Below, one piece after another: positions 18,498-27,287 of a stretch of DNA of 64,000 nt (position 1 is its first letter; every line of letters begins with the position of its first letter). The stretch is from the NCBI GenBank assembly GCA_963777595.1, contig CAVZRE010000050.1, positions 1 through 64,000 on the forward strand, read 5' to 3'. A model generated the notes under the pieces. That model was not told the DNA's origin, did not search any database, and saw only the letters and a program-made list of their open reading frames with translations. A program made the position numbers and the translations under genes. The DNA comes from CAVVFX01 sp963777595 (GTDB taxonomy: Bacteria; Acidobacteriota; Terriglobia; Bryobacterales; Bryobacteraceae).

Positions 18498-21188
18498 GTG
18501 AGCAAATCATCCGGTACCCCACGCCGCGCATTTCTCCAGCAAGCGACGCTTGCCGCGGCTGCGGCCCAGACACCGACCTCCAAGAAAACCGCGCCGCCCG
18601 GTGGTCACGTGCCAGTCCGGATCCCGGGCAGCGATCCGGCTTATCCGCGCACCTTCGAAGGACGAAACCTCGCCATGCTCGCTTTTCCGCTGGGCGGTGT
18701 CGCGGCGGGCAGTTTGAGTCTCGGCGGACGCGGTCAGCTTCGCGACTGGGAAATCTTCAATCGTCCAAATAAAGGCTTTCGACCCTCCTACTCGTTCCCC
18801 TCCATCTGGGCCCAATCGGGCGATGCCAAGCCGGTAGCACGCGTCCTCGAATCCCGCATCCTTCCCCCCTACGAAGGCGCTAACGGACTCGGCTCCGACA
18901 ATGCTCCGGGCCTCTCGCGTCTGGCGTCTGCACGATTCACCGGCGAATTTCCCCTGGCGCATCTCGACTTCGAGGACCACGAATTGCCCGTCCAAGTCTC
19001 CCTGGACGCGTTCTCTCCTTTCATTCCGCTCGACGCCGACGATTCGGGTTTGCCGGTCGCCATTCTGCGGTACCGCGTCACCAATCCCAATCGGGCGCCG
19101 GCGAAAGTATCGATCGCTTTCTCCATCGACAATCCCATCAAAGATCCGGCACAGCCGCGCAATGTCGATACCCGCGTCAACGCGCGTCGTGAAGGCGGAG
19201 GCCTGGCGGGCATTGTGATGAGCAACCCCAAAATTGCCGTCGACCACCCGATGAGCGGCGAGTTCGCCCTCTGCCTGGCCGATCCCGAGAAGGCCCAGGT
19301 CTCCATGTGGCGCGGGTGGCCGCAGAGCCGCTGGTGGAACGCGCCGTTGGCTTTTTGGGACGATTTCTCCGACGATGGGCAACTCGGTCCCGAATCTCTC
19401 CCGCGCAATGGCGTCGCATCCTTTTGCGCCCAGAGAAACATTCCCGCCCTGGCTTCCGCGGACTTCACCTTTCTGCTGGCCTGGCGTTTTCCCAATCGGA
19501 CGCCGGAATGGTGCGGCTGGCACGCGCCGAAAGGCGACGAAAACACCATCATCGGCAATCATTATTCAGAGCGCTTCAAAACCGCCTGGGACGCCGCGGA
19601 ATATACGGCGACAAACCTTGCCCGCCTCGAAGCGGAAACCCGTTTGTTCGCCGCCACTCTTCGCGATAGTACCTTGCCGGGTGTCATTAAGGAGGCAGCC
19701 GGCGCTAATCTTTCCACGCTTCGCAGCACCACATCTTTCCGCACGGCGGACGGGGAGTTCCACGGTTTCGAAGGGTCGAACGACAGTCGCGGCTGCTGTC
19801 ATGGCAATTGCACGCACGTTTGGAATTACGAGACTTCCACCGCCTTCCTCTTTCCAACTCTCGCTCAATCCTTGCGAAAAGCGGCCTTCGGCTACTCGAT
19901 GGATGATGCGGGCGCCATGCACTTCCGTCAGTCTCTACCCGATGGCAGAGACCGCTCCGGTTTCGCCGCGGCCGATGGACAGATGGGGCAGATCATGCAC
20001 GCCTATCTCGATTGGAGCCTGACCGGCGACGACGCTCATCTGCGTGAACTGTGGCCGCGGGTGAAAAAGGGCCTCGAATTCGCGTGGGTCCCCGGTGGGT
20101 GGGACGCAAATCGGGATGGCGTCCTCGAAGGCGTCCAGCACAACACCTACGACGTGGAGTTCTACGGACCGAACCCGTTGTGCGGCATCTATTATCTGGG
20201 CGCGTTACGCGCCGCCGAGGAAATGGCGCGCGCTGTAGGCGAGACCGCATCGGCGACGGAGTACCGCCGTCTTTTCGAGAATGGCAGCAAGTGGATCGAC
20301 GCGAATCTCTTTAATGGCGAATACTATATTCAGAAAATCCGCGGTTTCAAAAAAGAGGAGATCGCGCCGTCTCTGCGCAGCACCATGGGTTCAGACGACA
20401 CCGAGAATCCGCAGTACCAGGTGGGCGAAGGCTGCCTGGTTGATCAGCTTCTCGGGCAATATCTTGCCGATGTCGCCGGTCTGGGGCCGCTCGTCGACCG
20501 CGATCACATCCAAAAGGCGGTTGCTTCGATCTACCGTTATAACTACAAACGGAGCCTTGCCGATCACGACACCGTGCAGCGCACCTTCGCTTTAAATGAT
20601 GAATCCGCGATTGTAGTCTGCGATTACGGCAAAGCGCCGCGTCCCAAGATCCCCTTTCCTTACTTCGCCGAACTCTTCACCGGGAGCGAATACATCGCCG
20701 CCGTTTTGATGCTGTATCACGGCATGGCCAAGGAAGGCGTGGAGTGCATTGGCAACGTTCGCGCACGCTACGATGGCGAAAAGCGCAATCCCTGGGACGA
20801 AGCCGAATGCGGCCATCACTATGCTCGCGCCATGTCGGCCTGGTCCGGAGTGGTGGCACTGAGCGGTTTCCATTACGATGGACACACTGCGGCAGTCGAA
20901 GCCCTCCCGCGCATGAACGTTCCCAACTTCCGCTGCTTCTGGTCGACCGGAACAGGCTGGGGCTCATTTTCAGCGACCGGTTCGGGCCTGCGTATCCAGG
21001 TGCTGAAAGGCCAGCTGACCTGCCGCAGCATCGACTTTCGAGGTACGGGCAGCCGAAGCACCGTTACGCTGGCAAACCAGCCGGTCCGGCACCAGATCTC
21101 GGTTCGAAACGGCATCGCTCGACTTGAGTTCGCGCAGTTGGTTACTGTTGCTGCAGGCACGGAGCTGCGGCTGGATGTGCGCGCATGA
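18498..21188 (+). CDS. Tat-exported GH116-family beta-glucosidase/xylosidase
   Basis: A protein of 896 residues from a GTG start. A twin-arginine signal (PRRAFLQQATLAAAAA) begins near residue 9. Residues ~50-370 match the GH116 N-terminal beta-domain (FEGRNLAMLAFPLGGVAAGS) and ~400-800 the (alpha/alpha)6 catalytic domain. CTHVWNYE near residue 438 contains the expected catalytic nucleophile Glu, and QHNTYD near 554 likely contributes the acid/base Asp, by analogy with known GH116 enzymes. It would release glucose or xylose from glycosides outside the cytoplasm. Its stop overlaps the next start by 4 bp. Confidence 0.88.
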   Translation: MSKSSGTPRRAFLQQATLAAAAAQTPTSKKTAPPGGHVPVRIPGSDPAYPRTFEGRNLAMLAFPLGGVAAGSLSLGGRGQLRDWEIFNRPNKGFRPSYSFPSIWAQSGDAKPVARVLESRILPPYEGANGLGSDNAPGLSRLASARFTGEFPLAHLDFEDHELPVQVSLDAFSPFIPLDADDSGLPVAILRYRVTNPNRAPAKVSIAFSIDNPIKDPAQPRNVDTRVNARREGGGLAGIVMSNPKIAVDHPMSGEFALCLADPEKAQVSMWRGWPQSRWWNAPLAFWDDFSDDGQLGPESLPRNGVASFCAQRNIPALASADFTFLLAWRFPNRTPEWCGWHAPKGDENTIIGNHYSERFKTAWDAAEYTATNLARLEAETRLFAATLRDSTLPGVIKEAAGANLSTLRSTTSFRTADGEFHGFEGSNDSRGCCHGNCTHVWNYETSTAFLFPTLAQSLRKAAFGYSMDDAGAMHFRQSLPDGRDRSGFAAADGQMGQIMHAYLDWSLTGDDAHLRELWPRVKKGLEFAWVPGGWDANRDGVLEGVQHNTYDVEFYGPNPLCGIYYLGALRAAEEMARAVGETASATEYRRLFENGSKWIDANLFNGEYYIQKIRGFKKEEIAPSLRSTMGSDDTENPQYQVGEGCLVDQLLGQYLADVAGLGPLVDRDHIQKAVASIYRYNYKRSLADHDTVQRTFALNDESAIVVCDYGKAPRPKIPFPYFAELFTGSEYIAAVLMLYHGMAKEGVECIGNVRARYDGEKRNPWDEAECGHHYARAMSAWSGVVALSGFHYDGHTAAVEALPRMNVPNFRCFWSTGTGWGSFSATGSGLRIQVLKGQLTCRSIDFRGTGSRSTVTLANQPVRHQISVRNGIARLEFAQLVTVAAGTELRLDVRA

Positions 21189-22201
21189 CGGATCGTCCCT
21201 GGCTTTCGGTTGTCGGCGGATTTTTGGGCGCAGGCAAATCCACGCTGATTCTGGCGGCGGCCCGCGAACTCGAGCGGCGTGGCCGCAAGTCGGCCGTCAT
21301 TCTCAACGACCAGGGTGAGTCGCTGGTCGACACGGTTTTTGCGCGTCAGAATGGCCTGGATGCAGCTGAAGTGACAGGAGGCTGTTTCTGTTGCCGCTTT
21401 GGTGAACTGATGGAGTCCGCGGCCACGCTCCGCGCCCATTCTCCTGATGTAATCTTTGCCGAACCGGTCGGAAGCTGTACCGACATCTCGAACACGGTCC
21501 TTCGCCCTCTGCGCGAAACCTACTCACGCGATTTTCGACTGACTCCTTTCACGGTCTGTGTCGACCCGGCCAGAGCGCGCGAGATCCAAAGTCCCGGCTG
21601 CAATCCACACTTCGCTTTCCTGTATCGCAATCAGCTCGACGAAGCCGACTTGATCTGCTACACCAAGGCCGATCTCTATCCCGATGCGCCTTCGATGCCC
21701 AACAGCCGCTACGTGAGCGCCGTGACGAGCCAGGGAATTTCGGCATGGCTTGATGAGATTCTCTCGGGTCAGCTCCCAACCGGCGCCCGCACCCTGAAGA
21801 TCGATTACGACGAATACGCGCGCGCCGAAGCAGCCTTAGCCTGGATGAATTTGAGCGCGGTAATCGAATGCCGTCCGCTGATGACGCCTGCCCTGCTGCT
21901 GGGCCCGCTGCTCGACCATATCGCGGCCGGCGTCGACATTGTGCACCTGAAGGGCACCGACCAGTGCGACGCGGGTTTCGTTAAGGCGGCCCTTTGCCGC
22001 AACGGGCAGGAAGCACAAGTCGAAGGCGCCCTGGATGCATCTCCGTCGAGCCATCACGAGATTCTGATTAACCTGCGAGCCGCCGGGGATCCCGATCAAG
22101 TGCGCACCGTCGTGGAGGAGGCGATGGCCGATCTGCGCGGCAAAATCCTTTACCAAAATATCTCCTGCTTCACCCCCGCTGCGCCGGTTCGACCTGCATA
22201 G
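21185..22201 (+). CDS. COG0523/CobW-family metal-chaperone GTPase
   Basis: A protein of 338 residues. The Walker A loop is GGFLGAGKST at residues ~11-20, and TGGCFCCRFGEL (~65) holds the family CxCC metal site. The base-recognition motif reads TKAD rather than NKxD. The C-terminal half is diverged from CobW_C. Such proteins deliver Zn, Co or other metals to client enzymes using GTP. Translation is coupled to the GH116 enzyme (ATGA overlap), so the client may be that enzyme or a nearby metalloprotein. Its 3' end overlaps the convergent MFS gene by 32 bp. Confidence 0.85.
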   Translation: MTDRPWLSVVGGFLGAGKSTLILAAARELERRGRKSAVILNDQGESLVDTVFARQNGLDAAEVTGGCFCCRFGELMESAATLRAHSPDVIFAEPVGSCTDISNTVLRPLRETYSRDFRLTPFTVCVDPARAREIQSPGCNPHFAFLYRNQLDEADLICYTKADLYPDAPSMPNSRYVSAVTSQGISAWLDEILSGQLPTGARTLKIDYDEYARAEAALAWMNLSAVIECRPLMTPALLLGPLLDHIAAGVDIVHLKGTDQCDAGFVKAALCRNGQEAQVEGALDASPSSHHEILINLRAAGDPDQVRTVVEEAMADLRGKILYQNISCFTPAAPVRPA

Positions 22202-23477
22202 CGTAGGTTTCGCCCCGTGCTTTGCCGGTTGACGGCAGCATGGCGAAGATGATTGCCATCGCAGCCGGGTGCATCAATCCGGCTACCAGAAATACCGGTG
22301 AATAGGAGAATTTGGTCACGACGTAGCCTGTGCCCAAACTTGCCAGCATCCCTACCAGCGAGCCTCCCATCCCGGAGAACCCGCTCACCGTGCCCACCTC
22401 GTACCCCGGGAACAAATCTGTCGGCAGGGTTTGCAGATTCGCAACCCAAAAGCCGTGCCCCACAGTGAGAAAGCAGGTCGCGGCAATGGCGAGAGCCGCG
22501 GTGGGAACATGTGGCGCGGCAATCACTACCGGCAGACAGATTGCGCCGATCAGCATCGCCGTCTTCCGCGCCCTCAGGATGCCCCAGCCGCGCCCGATCA
22601 GCCACCCCGATAACCAGCCACCCACCAGATAACCGGCGCCGCCGAAGAGGAATGGCACCCATGAGTACCTTCCTACCATGGCCAGATCGAAGTGGCGTTC
22701 CTGCTCGAGATACCTTGGCAGCCAGAAGATCACGAAGTACATTACCGGATCGGTGAGTGCCCTCGCGATTGATATCGCGATGCAGGCGGGCGTCCGCACC
22801 ACGCGGCTCCAGGCGACCTTCTCCGCCGGCGCAGCCTGAGTCTGCTCGGGCGGCAAGATATCGTCCTTGAAGGCAGCATATTCGTCGGCCCGCAGGAAAC
22901 GGTTCTTGTACGGCGGATCGTAGAGTAAAAGCCACAAAACAAGCCAGACGAGTCCGACTACTCCTACGCCAATGAAGGCGGCACGCCAGCCGAAATGCGA
23001 GGTCAGCCACCACACTGCCGGCGGAGCCATCGCCGACCCGATCGAAGAGCCCGCATTGAAAATTCCCACTCCCAGGGCGCGTTGTTTTGCCGAGAACCAT
23101 TCGGATACCGCTTTCGCCGCGGCTGGCCAGTTTCCGGGTTCGCCAAGTCCCAAGAGGAACCGGCAGACGCCGAACGAGACCGCGTTCCAGGCGAAGGCGT
23201 GCAGCACGGCGGCGACGGACCAGAAGCCGATAAAGAAGGCGAAGCCGCGTTTGGTACCGAGCCGGTCTACGATGTAGCCCGATCCCGCGTACATGATCGC
23301 GTAGGCGAGGAAGAAGGCCGCGACAACCCACGAATAGCCGACGTCGTCCATAGGCACTTCGGCGCGGAAATCCTTGGAGACGATCACCAGCGAGAGAGCC
23401 AGACGGTCCGCGTAGTTGACCGCTGTCGCGAGAAAAAGCATACCGGCGATGATCCATCGCATCCTGGGGATTTTCAT
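22170..23477 (-). CDS. MFS transporter, anion:cation symporter type (hexuronate/galactonate-like)
   Basis: A protein of 435 residues with about 12 hydrophobic helices. The start MKIPRMRWIIAGMLFLATAV and motifs NYADRLALSLV and GLGEPGNWPAAAKAVSEWF match the ACS family of sugar-acid transporters (ExuT/GudP/DgoT type). GYIVDRLGTKRG is the MFS loop 2-3 motif. It likely imports hexuronates, galactonate or similar anions by proton symport; the enolase-superfamily gene at 62508-63735 could act in the same kind of pathway but is far away. It converges on the COG0523 gene. Confidence 0.88.
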   Translation of the reverse strand: MKIPRMRWIIAGMLFLATAVNYADRLALSLVIVSKDFRAEVPMDDVGYSWVVAAFFLAYAIMYAGSGYIVDRLGTKRGFAFFIGFWSVAAVLHAFAWNAVSFGVCRFLLGLGEPGNWPAAAKAVSEWFSAKQRALGVGIFNAGSSIGSAMAPPAVWWLTSHFGWRAAFIGVGVVGLVWLVLWLLLYDPPYKNRFLRADEYAAFKDDILPPEQTQAAPAEKVAWSRVVRTPACIAISIARALTDPVMYFVIFWLPRYLEQERHFDLAMVGRYSWVPFLFGGAGYLVGGWLSGWLIGRGWGILRARKTAMLIGAICLPVVIAAPHVPTAALAIAATCFLTVGHGFWVANLQTLPTDLFPGYEVGTVSGFSGMGGSLVGMLASLGTGYVVTKFSYSPVFLVAGLMHPAAMAIIFAMLPSTGKARGETYAMQVEPAQRG

Positions 23478-23539
23478 CGTCCCCTATTCATACCATTTTG
23501 GTAATGCCCCTCGTCGCCGGGCTATGTCAAACTTGAAAC

Positions 23540-24970
23540 GTGAGTCCACCGACCATCATTCAAGGTGGCATGGGCGTGGGTGTCTCCGGTTGGCGGCTGG
23601 CGCAAGCGGTATCCCGTCTCGGCCAGTTGGGTGTTGTCTCCGGCACGGCGTTGGATCAAGTTCTTTCGCGGCGACTGCAGGAAGGCGATTCGGGCGGACA
23701 CATACGGCGTGCCCTCGATCATTTTCCCTTTCCCGCCATGGCCGAGCGCGTCTGGCGGGCCAATTACATCTGCGGCGGAAAGGCTTCGACCGATGCCTAT
23801 CGCAAGCTGCCAATGCACCGCCGGCAGAATCATCGCGAGTTGGAAGAACTCTGCATTGTCGCCAACTTCGTCGAGATCTATCTCGCGCGTGAGGGGCACC
23901 AACATCCTGTAGGCATCAACTATCTGGAGAAGATCCAGATCCCCCACCTGCCGCAGATCTACGGCGCCATGCTCGCAGGAGTGCAGTACATTCTCATGGG
24001 CGCGGGTATTCCGACCCGGATTCCCGGCGTACTGGATCGCTTTGTGCACCATGAAACAGCAACTTACCCTTTGGCTGTGACTGGCGCGTTAGAGGGGGAT
24101 GATACGTCTGTCCGCTTCAACCCCCGGGACTTCATGGAATGCGACCTCCCGCCGTTAAACCGTCCGCAGTTTCTCGCCATCATTGCTTCCAACACCCTCG
24201 CGACCACGCTGCTTCGAAAATCGAACGGCAAGGTGGATGGTTTCATCATCGAAGGGCCGACCGCCGGCGGACATAACGCACCGCCGCGTGGAAAGATTCA
24301 ATTTGACGCGGCGGGCGAACCGATTTATGGAGAGCGCGACAGGGTCGATCTCGGCAAGATTCGCGAACTCGGAGTACCTTTCTGGCTGGCAGGCGGCTTC
24401 GGCAGTCCGGAGAAATTACAGAACGCTCTGGCCTCTGGCGCCGCCGGCGTGCAAGTGGGAACGCCATTCGCGTTATGTCTCGAGTCGGACCTGCTTCCCA
24501 GCTACAAGCGCTCGTTGCTCGACCTGGCCCTCGCCGATGCGGCTCATGTTGCTACTGATGCGCTGGCCTCACCGACTGGCTTCCCCTTCAAGGTGGCGCA
24601 ACTCGAAAGTACACTTTCCAACCCTGGCGTTTATCGCGCGCGGGCGCGCGTCTGTGATTTAGGTTACCTGCGTGAATCATACCGAACGGCGGACGGTGAA
24701 ATCGATTACCGGTGCGCTGGGGAACCCGTGACCGTCTATATCTCTAAAGGCGGGAAGGCCGAGAGTGCCGAAGGACGGAAGTGCCTTTGCAATTCGCTCC
24801 TTGCCAACATCGGTCATCCCCAGGTACGCGCCGGCAGACATATTGAAAATGGTCTGATCACCGCCGGCGACGATCTGATTCATGCGGCTCGTTTTCTGCC
24901 GCCCGGCAGCAAGGAGTATTCGGCGTCCGACGTGATCTCGGCTCTATTGACCGACTGCCAGTTGGGCTAG
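23540..24970 (+). CDS. nitronate monooxygenase / PfaD-like TIM-barrel flavoprotein
   Basis: A protein of 476 residues from a GTG start. N-terminal IIQGGMGVGVSGWRLAQAV is the family phosphate/FMN-binding start. EGPTAGGHNAPPRG (~235) and WLAGGFGSPEKLQNALASGA (~280) are FMN-binding elements of the 2-nitropropane dioxygenase/NMO fold. At ~476 residues it is longer than classical NMO (~330), with a C-terminal extension carrying cysteines (CLCNSLL), closer to PfaD-type enoyl reductase relatives. Activity (nitronate oxidation versus enoyl reduction) is unresolved. Its stop shares CTAG with the convergent DUF523 gene. Confidence 0.8.
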   Translation: MSPPTIIQGGMGVGVSGWRLAQAVSRLGQLGVVSGTALDQVLSRRLQEGDSGGHIRRALDHFPFPAMAERVWRANYICGGKASTDAYRKLPMHRRQNHRELEELCIVANFVEIYLAREGHQHPVGINYLEKIQIPHLPQIYGAMLAGVQYILMGAGIPTRIPGVLDRFVHHETATYPLAVTGALEGDDTSVRFNPRDFMECDLPPLNRPQFLAIIASNTLATTLLRKSNGKVDGFIIEGPTAGGHNAPPRGKIQFDAAGEPIYGERDRVDLGKIRELGVPFWLAGGFGSPEKLQNALASGAAGVQVGTPFALCLESDLLPSYKRSLLDLALADAAHVATDALASPTGFPFKVAQLESTLSNPGVYRARARVCDLGYLRESYRTADGEIDYRCAGEPVTVYISKGGKAESAEGRKCLCNSLLANIGHPQVRAGRHIENGLITAGDDLIHAARFLPPGSKEYSASDVISALLTDCQLG

Positions 24971-25494
24971 CCGTGAAAACCCAACCGAGCAGCGTGGCGC
25001 TCATTTTCCAGTTCCTTCAGCCGATGGTCGGCCAAAACAAGCTGGTGTTCGTTGAAGACTGCGATTCCATGGCGCTGCAGCAGCGCGGCAGTGACGCCGG
25101 ACTCGCCTCGCTTGCGAATTCCACGGAAATGACCGTTATGAATATAGCTTCGACCGCATGACGGGCTTCCGTCTTTCAGCACGGCTACGTGCACGCCATG
25201 CGATCTCGCGAGGTGCAGCGCGTTCTGCGCACCCTCAACCAAAAAGCCAGTAACATCGCTGCCTTCGCCATCCAGCACCGCGGCAAAGCCGTCGAGCACG
25301 GCAAAGCCGTTCGCGCCGATAATTTCGGCGGGCGGACGGGGAACCGGCAACCCGGCGCTCACCTCCGGGCAAAAAGCTAGAGTTCGTCCCTCGGCGAGCC
25401 ATCTGTCGACGATCTCGCTGGCAAGTTTGGTATTGCCACCGTCATAACGAACATAGTCGCCCAGCAGACACGAACTGATCAACACTTTTTCCAT
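24967..25494 (-). CDS. DUF523 family protein (TudS-like Fe-S protein)
   Basis: A protein of 175 residues. The conserved cysteines are in SSCLLGDYVRYDGG (Cys9), FCPEVSAGLPVPRPP (Cys42) and KDGSPSCGRSYIH (Cys113). DUF523 includes thiouracil desulfidases, in which three conserved cysteines hold a [4Fe-4S] cluster, so desulfuration of a small thio-compound is a reasonable family-based guess. It converges on the NMO-like gene with a 4 bp overlap at the stops. Confidence 0.85.
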   Translation of the reverse strand: MEKVLISSCLLGDYVRYDGGNTKLASEIVDRWLAEGRTLAFCPEVSAGLPVPRPPAEIIGANGFAVLDGFAAVLDGEGSDVTGFLVEGAQNALHLARSHGVHVAVLKDGSPSCGRSYIHNGHFRGIRKRGESGVTAALLQRHGIAVFNEHQLVLADHRLKELENERHAARLGFHG

Positions 25495-25842
25495 TTCAGA
25501 TCCGACACGTTGGGATTTGCGTGTTGGTAGCTTTCAGTCTGCGCCCGGTTCCGAAGTTTGTCCAGAGGGTACCGGTACGTCGTACACTTTCGGCGGTAAC
25601 AACTTCTTTTGCGATTTACACGCTTTATTTTCAGTCATATCCGAGAAGGCCCAAGCTATCAGGCGGCACCTCGATTGATATAACCAGAACAGGAGATTAA
25701 ATGTTATGTCACTTCAGGTACTAGCCGCGTCTTGCATCAGCAGCTCGCAGGAATTTAGCGGTCAGTGGCCACTCTGCGATGCCACCTTGGTTAAGGCTTG
25801 AGTAGCGTGGTGGCCAGCGAAAAGCCAGCAGACTGACACGTG
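25495..25842. other. intergenic region upstream of DUF523, downstream of DUF1501
   Basis: About 350 bp without a confident gene. It contains a 31-codon open frame with a good Shine-Dalgarno (see 25706) and a 10 bp palindrome AGTGGCCACT. The region lies at the 3' end of the DUF1501 gene and before the divergent side of DUF523, so a promoter for DUF523 should lie near 25500-25640. I see no tRNA: a tRNA-Ser-like GAGTGG stretch lacks an acceptor stem. Confidence 0.4.
25706..25801 (+). CDS. possible 31-residue small protein
   Basis: ATG at 25706 follows AGGAG (25691-25695) at about 10 nt, close to ideal. The frame gives MSLQVLAASCISSSQEFSGQ and eleven more residues before TGA. It has two cysteines, no clear membrane helix and no family I know. 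Only the ribosome-binding site supports it. Confidence 0.2.
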   Translation: MSLQVLAASCISSSQEFSGQWPLCDATLVKA

Positions 25843-27282
25843 TTACACAAGCAGTTTTTGTACGACTTTGCCTTCCAAGTCGGTTAACCGGAAATCCCGG
25901 CCCATGTATTGGTAAGTCAGCCGCGTATGTTCCATTCCCAGGCGGTTCAGAATGGTCGCCTGCAGATCGTGAACGTGGATGGGATCTTCTGTGATGTGGA
26001 AACAGAGGTCGTCGGTAGCGCCAACCACAGTCCCCGCTTTCACGCCGCCACCCGCCATCCACATACTGTACGCCACCGGATGGTGGTCGCGCCCTGCGCT
26101 GGCGGCATCTTCCGGCTTGCGGATCTCGCTCATCGGAGTGCGGCCGAATTCGCCGCCCCATACCACCAGCGTCGAATCCAACAGGCCGCGTTGCTTCAGG
26201 TCCTTGATCAACGCCGCGGTCGGCTGATCGGTCATGTCGCAGTTCTGCTTGAGCTTCTTATTCAAATCCGTGTGATCGTCCCAACTAGCGTGCATCATCA
26301 TCACGAAACGCACACCGCGTTCCACCATGCGCCGGGCCAGCAAACAGTTCGTCCCGAATTTCTTAGTGGGCTCCTTGTTGACGCCGTACATCTCCAGAGT
26401 CTCGGGAGACTCCTTGGAAAAATCAACCAGTTCCGGTCCGGCCATCTGCATCCGAAACGCCAACTCATAGGAGTTGATTCGGGCGGCGATCTCCGGGTCA
26501 CCCTTCTGCTCCATATGAAACGCGTTGAGATCGCGCATTGCATCCAGATCCATGCGTTGCCGGTCTCGGGTGATGCCGGCCGGATTCGACAGGTACAAGA
26601 TTGGATCGCCGGAATTGCGCAGGATCGTGCCCTGGTAGGTCGAAGGCAGAAAGCCGCTCGAATAATTCGACGCGCCGCCGCTGGTGCCCGCGCCCGAGGC
26701 CAGCACGACGAAGCCCGGCAGATTCTGCGACTCACTGCCCAAGCCGTAAGTCACCCAAGCGCCCATCGTCGGCCGCCCGACTTGCGTGGTGCCGCTGAAC
26801 AGGAGCAACTGTCCCGGGTGATGATTGAAGGCGTCCGTATGCATGGAGCGAACCAGGCAGATATCATCGGCGACACTGCTGAGGTGCGGCAGATAATCGG
26901 AGATCTCCATACCGCACTGGCCGCGCGGCGCGAATTTTCGCTGGCTCGCCATCACCGCAGCGGTCGGCTTGATGAACGCCAGTTGCAGATCCTTAGTCAG
27001 CGACGCGGGCAGCGGCTTGCCATCCCACTTGGTCAACTCCGGCTTCGGGTCGAACAGATCGAGTTGGCTGGGACCGCCCTCCATGAACATGAAGATCACG
27101 TTCTTGGCCTTGGCCGGAAACATCGGCGGTTTCGGCGCCAGAGGATTGGCGGTGGCTGCCGCCGTGGCTCCATAGCCATCCTTCTGCAGCAGGTCTGCGA
27201 GTGCAGCGATGCCGACGCCCCCGGCGCAATCGCGAAAGAAATTCCGGCGTGACAAAATGCGGCGATACTGCTCGAGTTCCAT
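25843..27282 (-). CDS. DUF1501 (sulfatase-like) protein with Tat-type signal
   Basis: A protein of 479 residues. The N-terminus LSRRNFFRDCAGGVGIAALA is a twin-arginine-like signal. NVIFMFMEGGPSQLDLFDPK is the start of the DUF1501 fold, with HHPGQLLLFSG and WGGEFGRTPMSEI downstream; the fold resembles alkaline phosphatase/sulfatases. The gene begins 5 bp after the PSD1 gene stop, the usual partner order in Planctomycetota, Verrucomicrobiota and Acidobacteriota. The pair is thought to act on polymers outside the cytoplasm, but no enzyme activity is established to my knowledge. Confidence 0.88.
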   Translation of the reverse strand: MELEQYRRILSRRNFFRDCAGGVGIAALADLLQKDGYGATAAATANPLAPKPPMFPAKAKNVIFMFMEGGPSQLDLFDPKPELTKWDGKPLPASLTKDLQLAFIKPTAAVMASQRKFAPRGQCGMEISDYLPHLSSVADDICLVRSMHTDAFNHHPGQLLLFSGTTQVGRPTMGAWVTYGLGSESQNLPGFVVLASGAGTSGGASNYSSGFLPSTYQGTILRNSGDPILYLSNPAGITRDRQRMDLDAMRDLNAFHMEQKGDPEIAARINSYELAFRMQMAGPELVDFSKESPETLEMYGVNKEPTKKFGTNCLLARRMVERGVRFVMMMHASWDDHTDLNKKLKQNCDMTDQPTAALIKDLKQRGLLDSTLVVWGGEFGRTPMSEIRKPEDAASAGRDHHPVAYSMWMAGGGVKAGTVVGATDDLCFHITEDPIHVHDLQATILNRLGMEHTRLTYQYMGRDFRLTDLEGKVVQKLLV

Positions 27283-27287
27283 GATTT

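Noticed and set aside
22150..23457. A second 435-codon frame overlapping the MFS gene
   Set aside because: It is a shadow of the MFS coding sequence: Arg/Gly-rich, no transmembrane helices, no family similarity.
25721..25800. tRNA-Ser-like sequence on the minus strand
   Set aside because: It has a GAGTGG D-arm-like stretch but no acceptor stem, T-loop or plausible anticodon stem.
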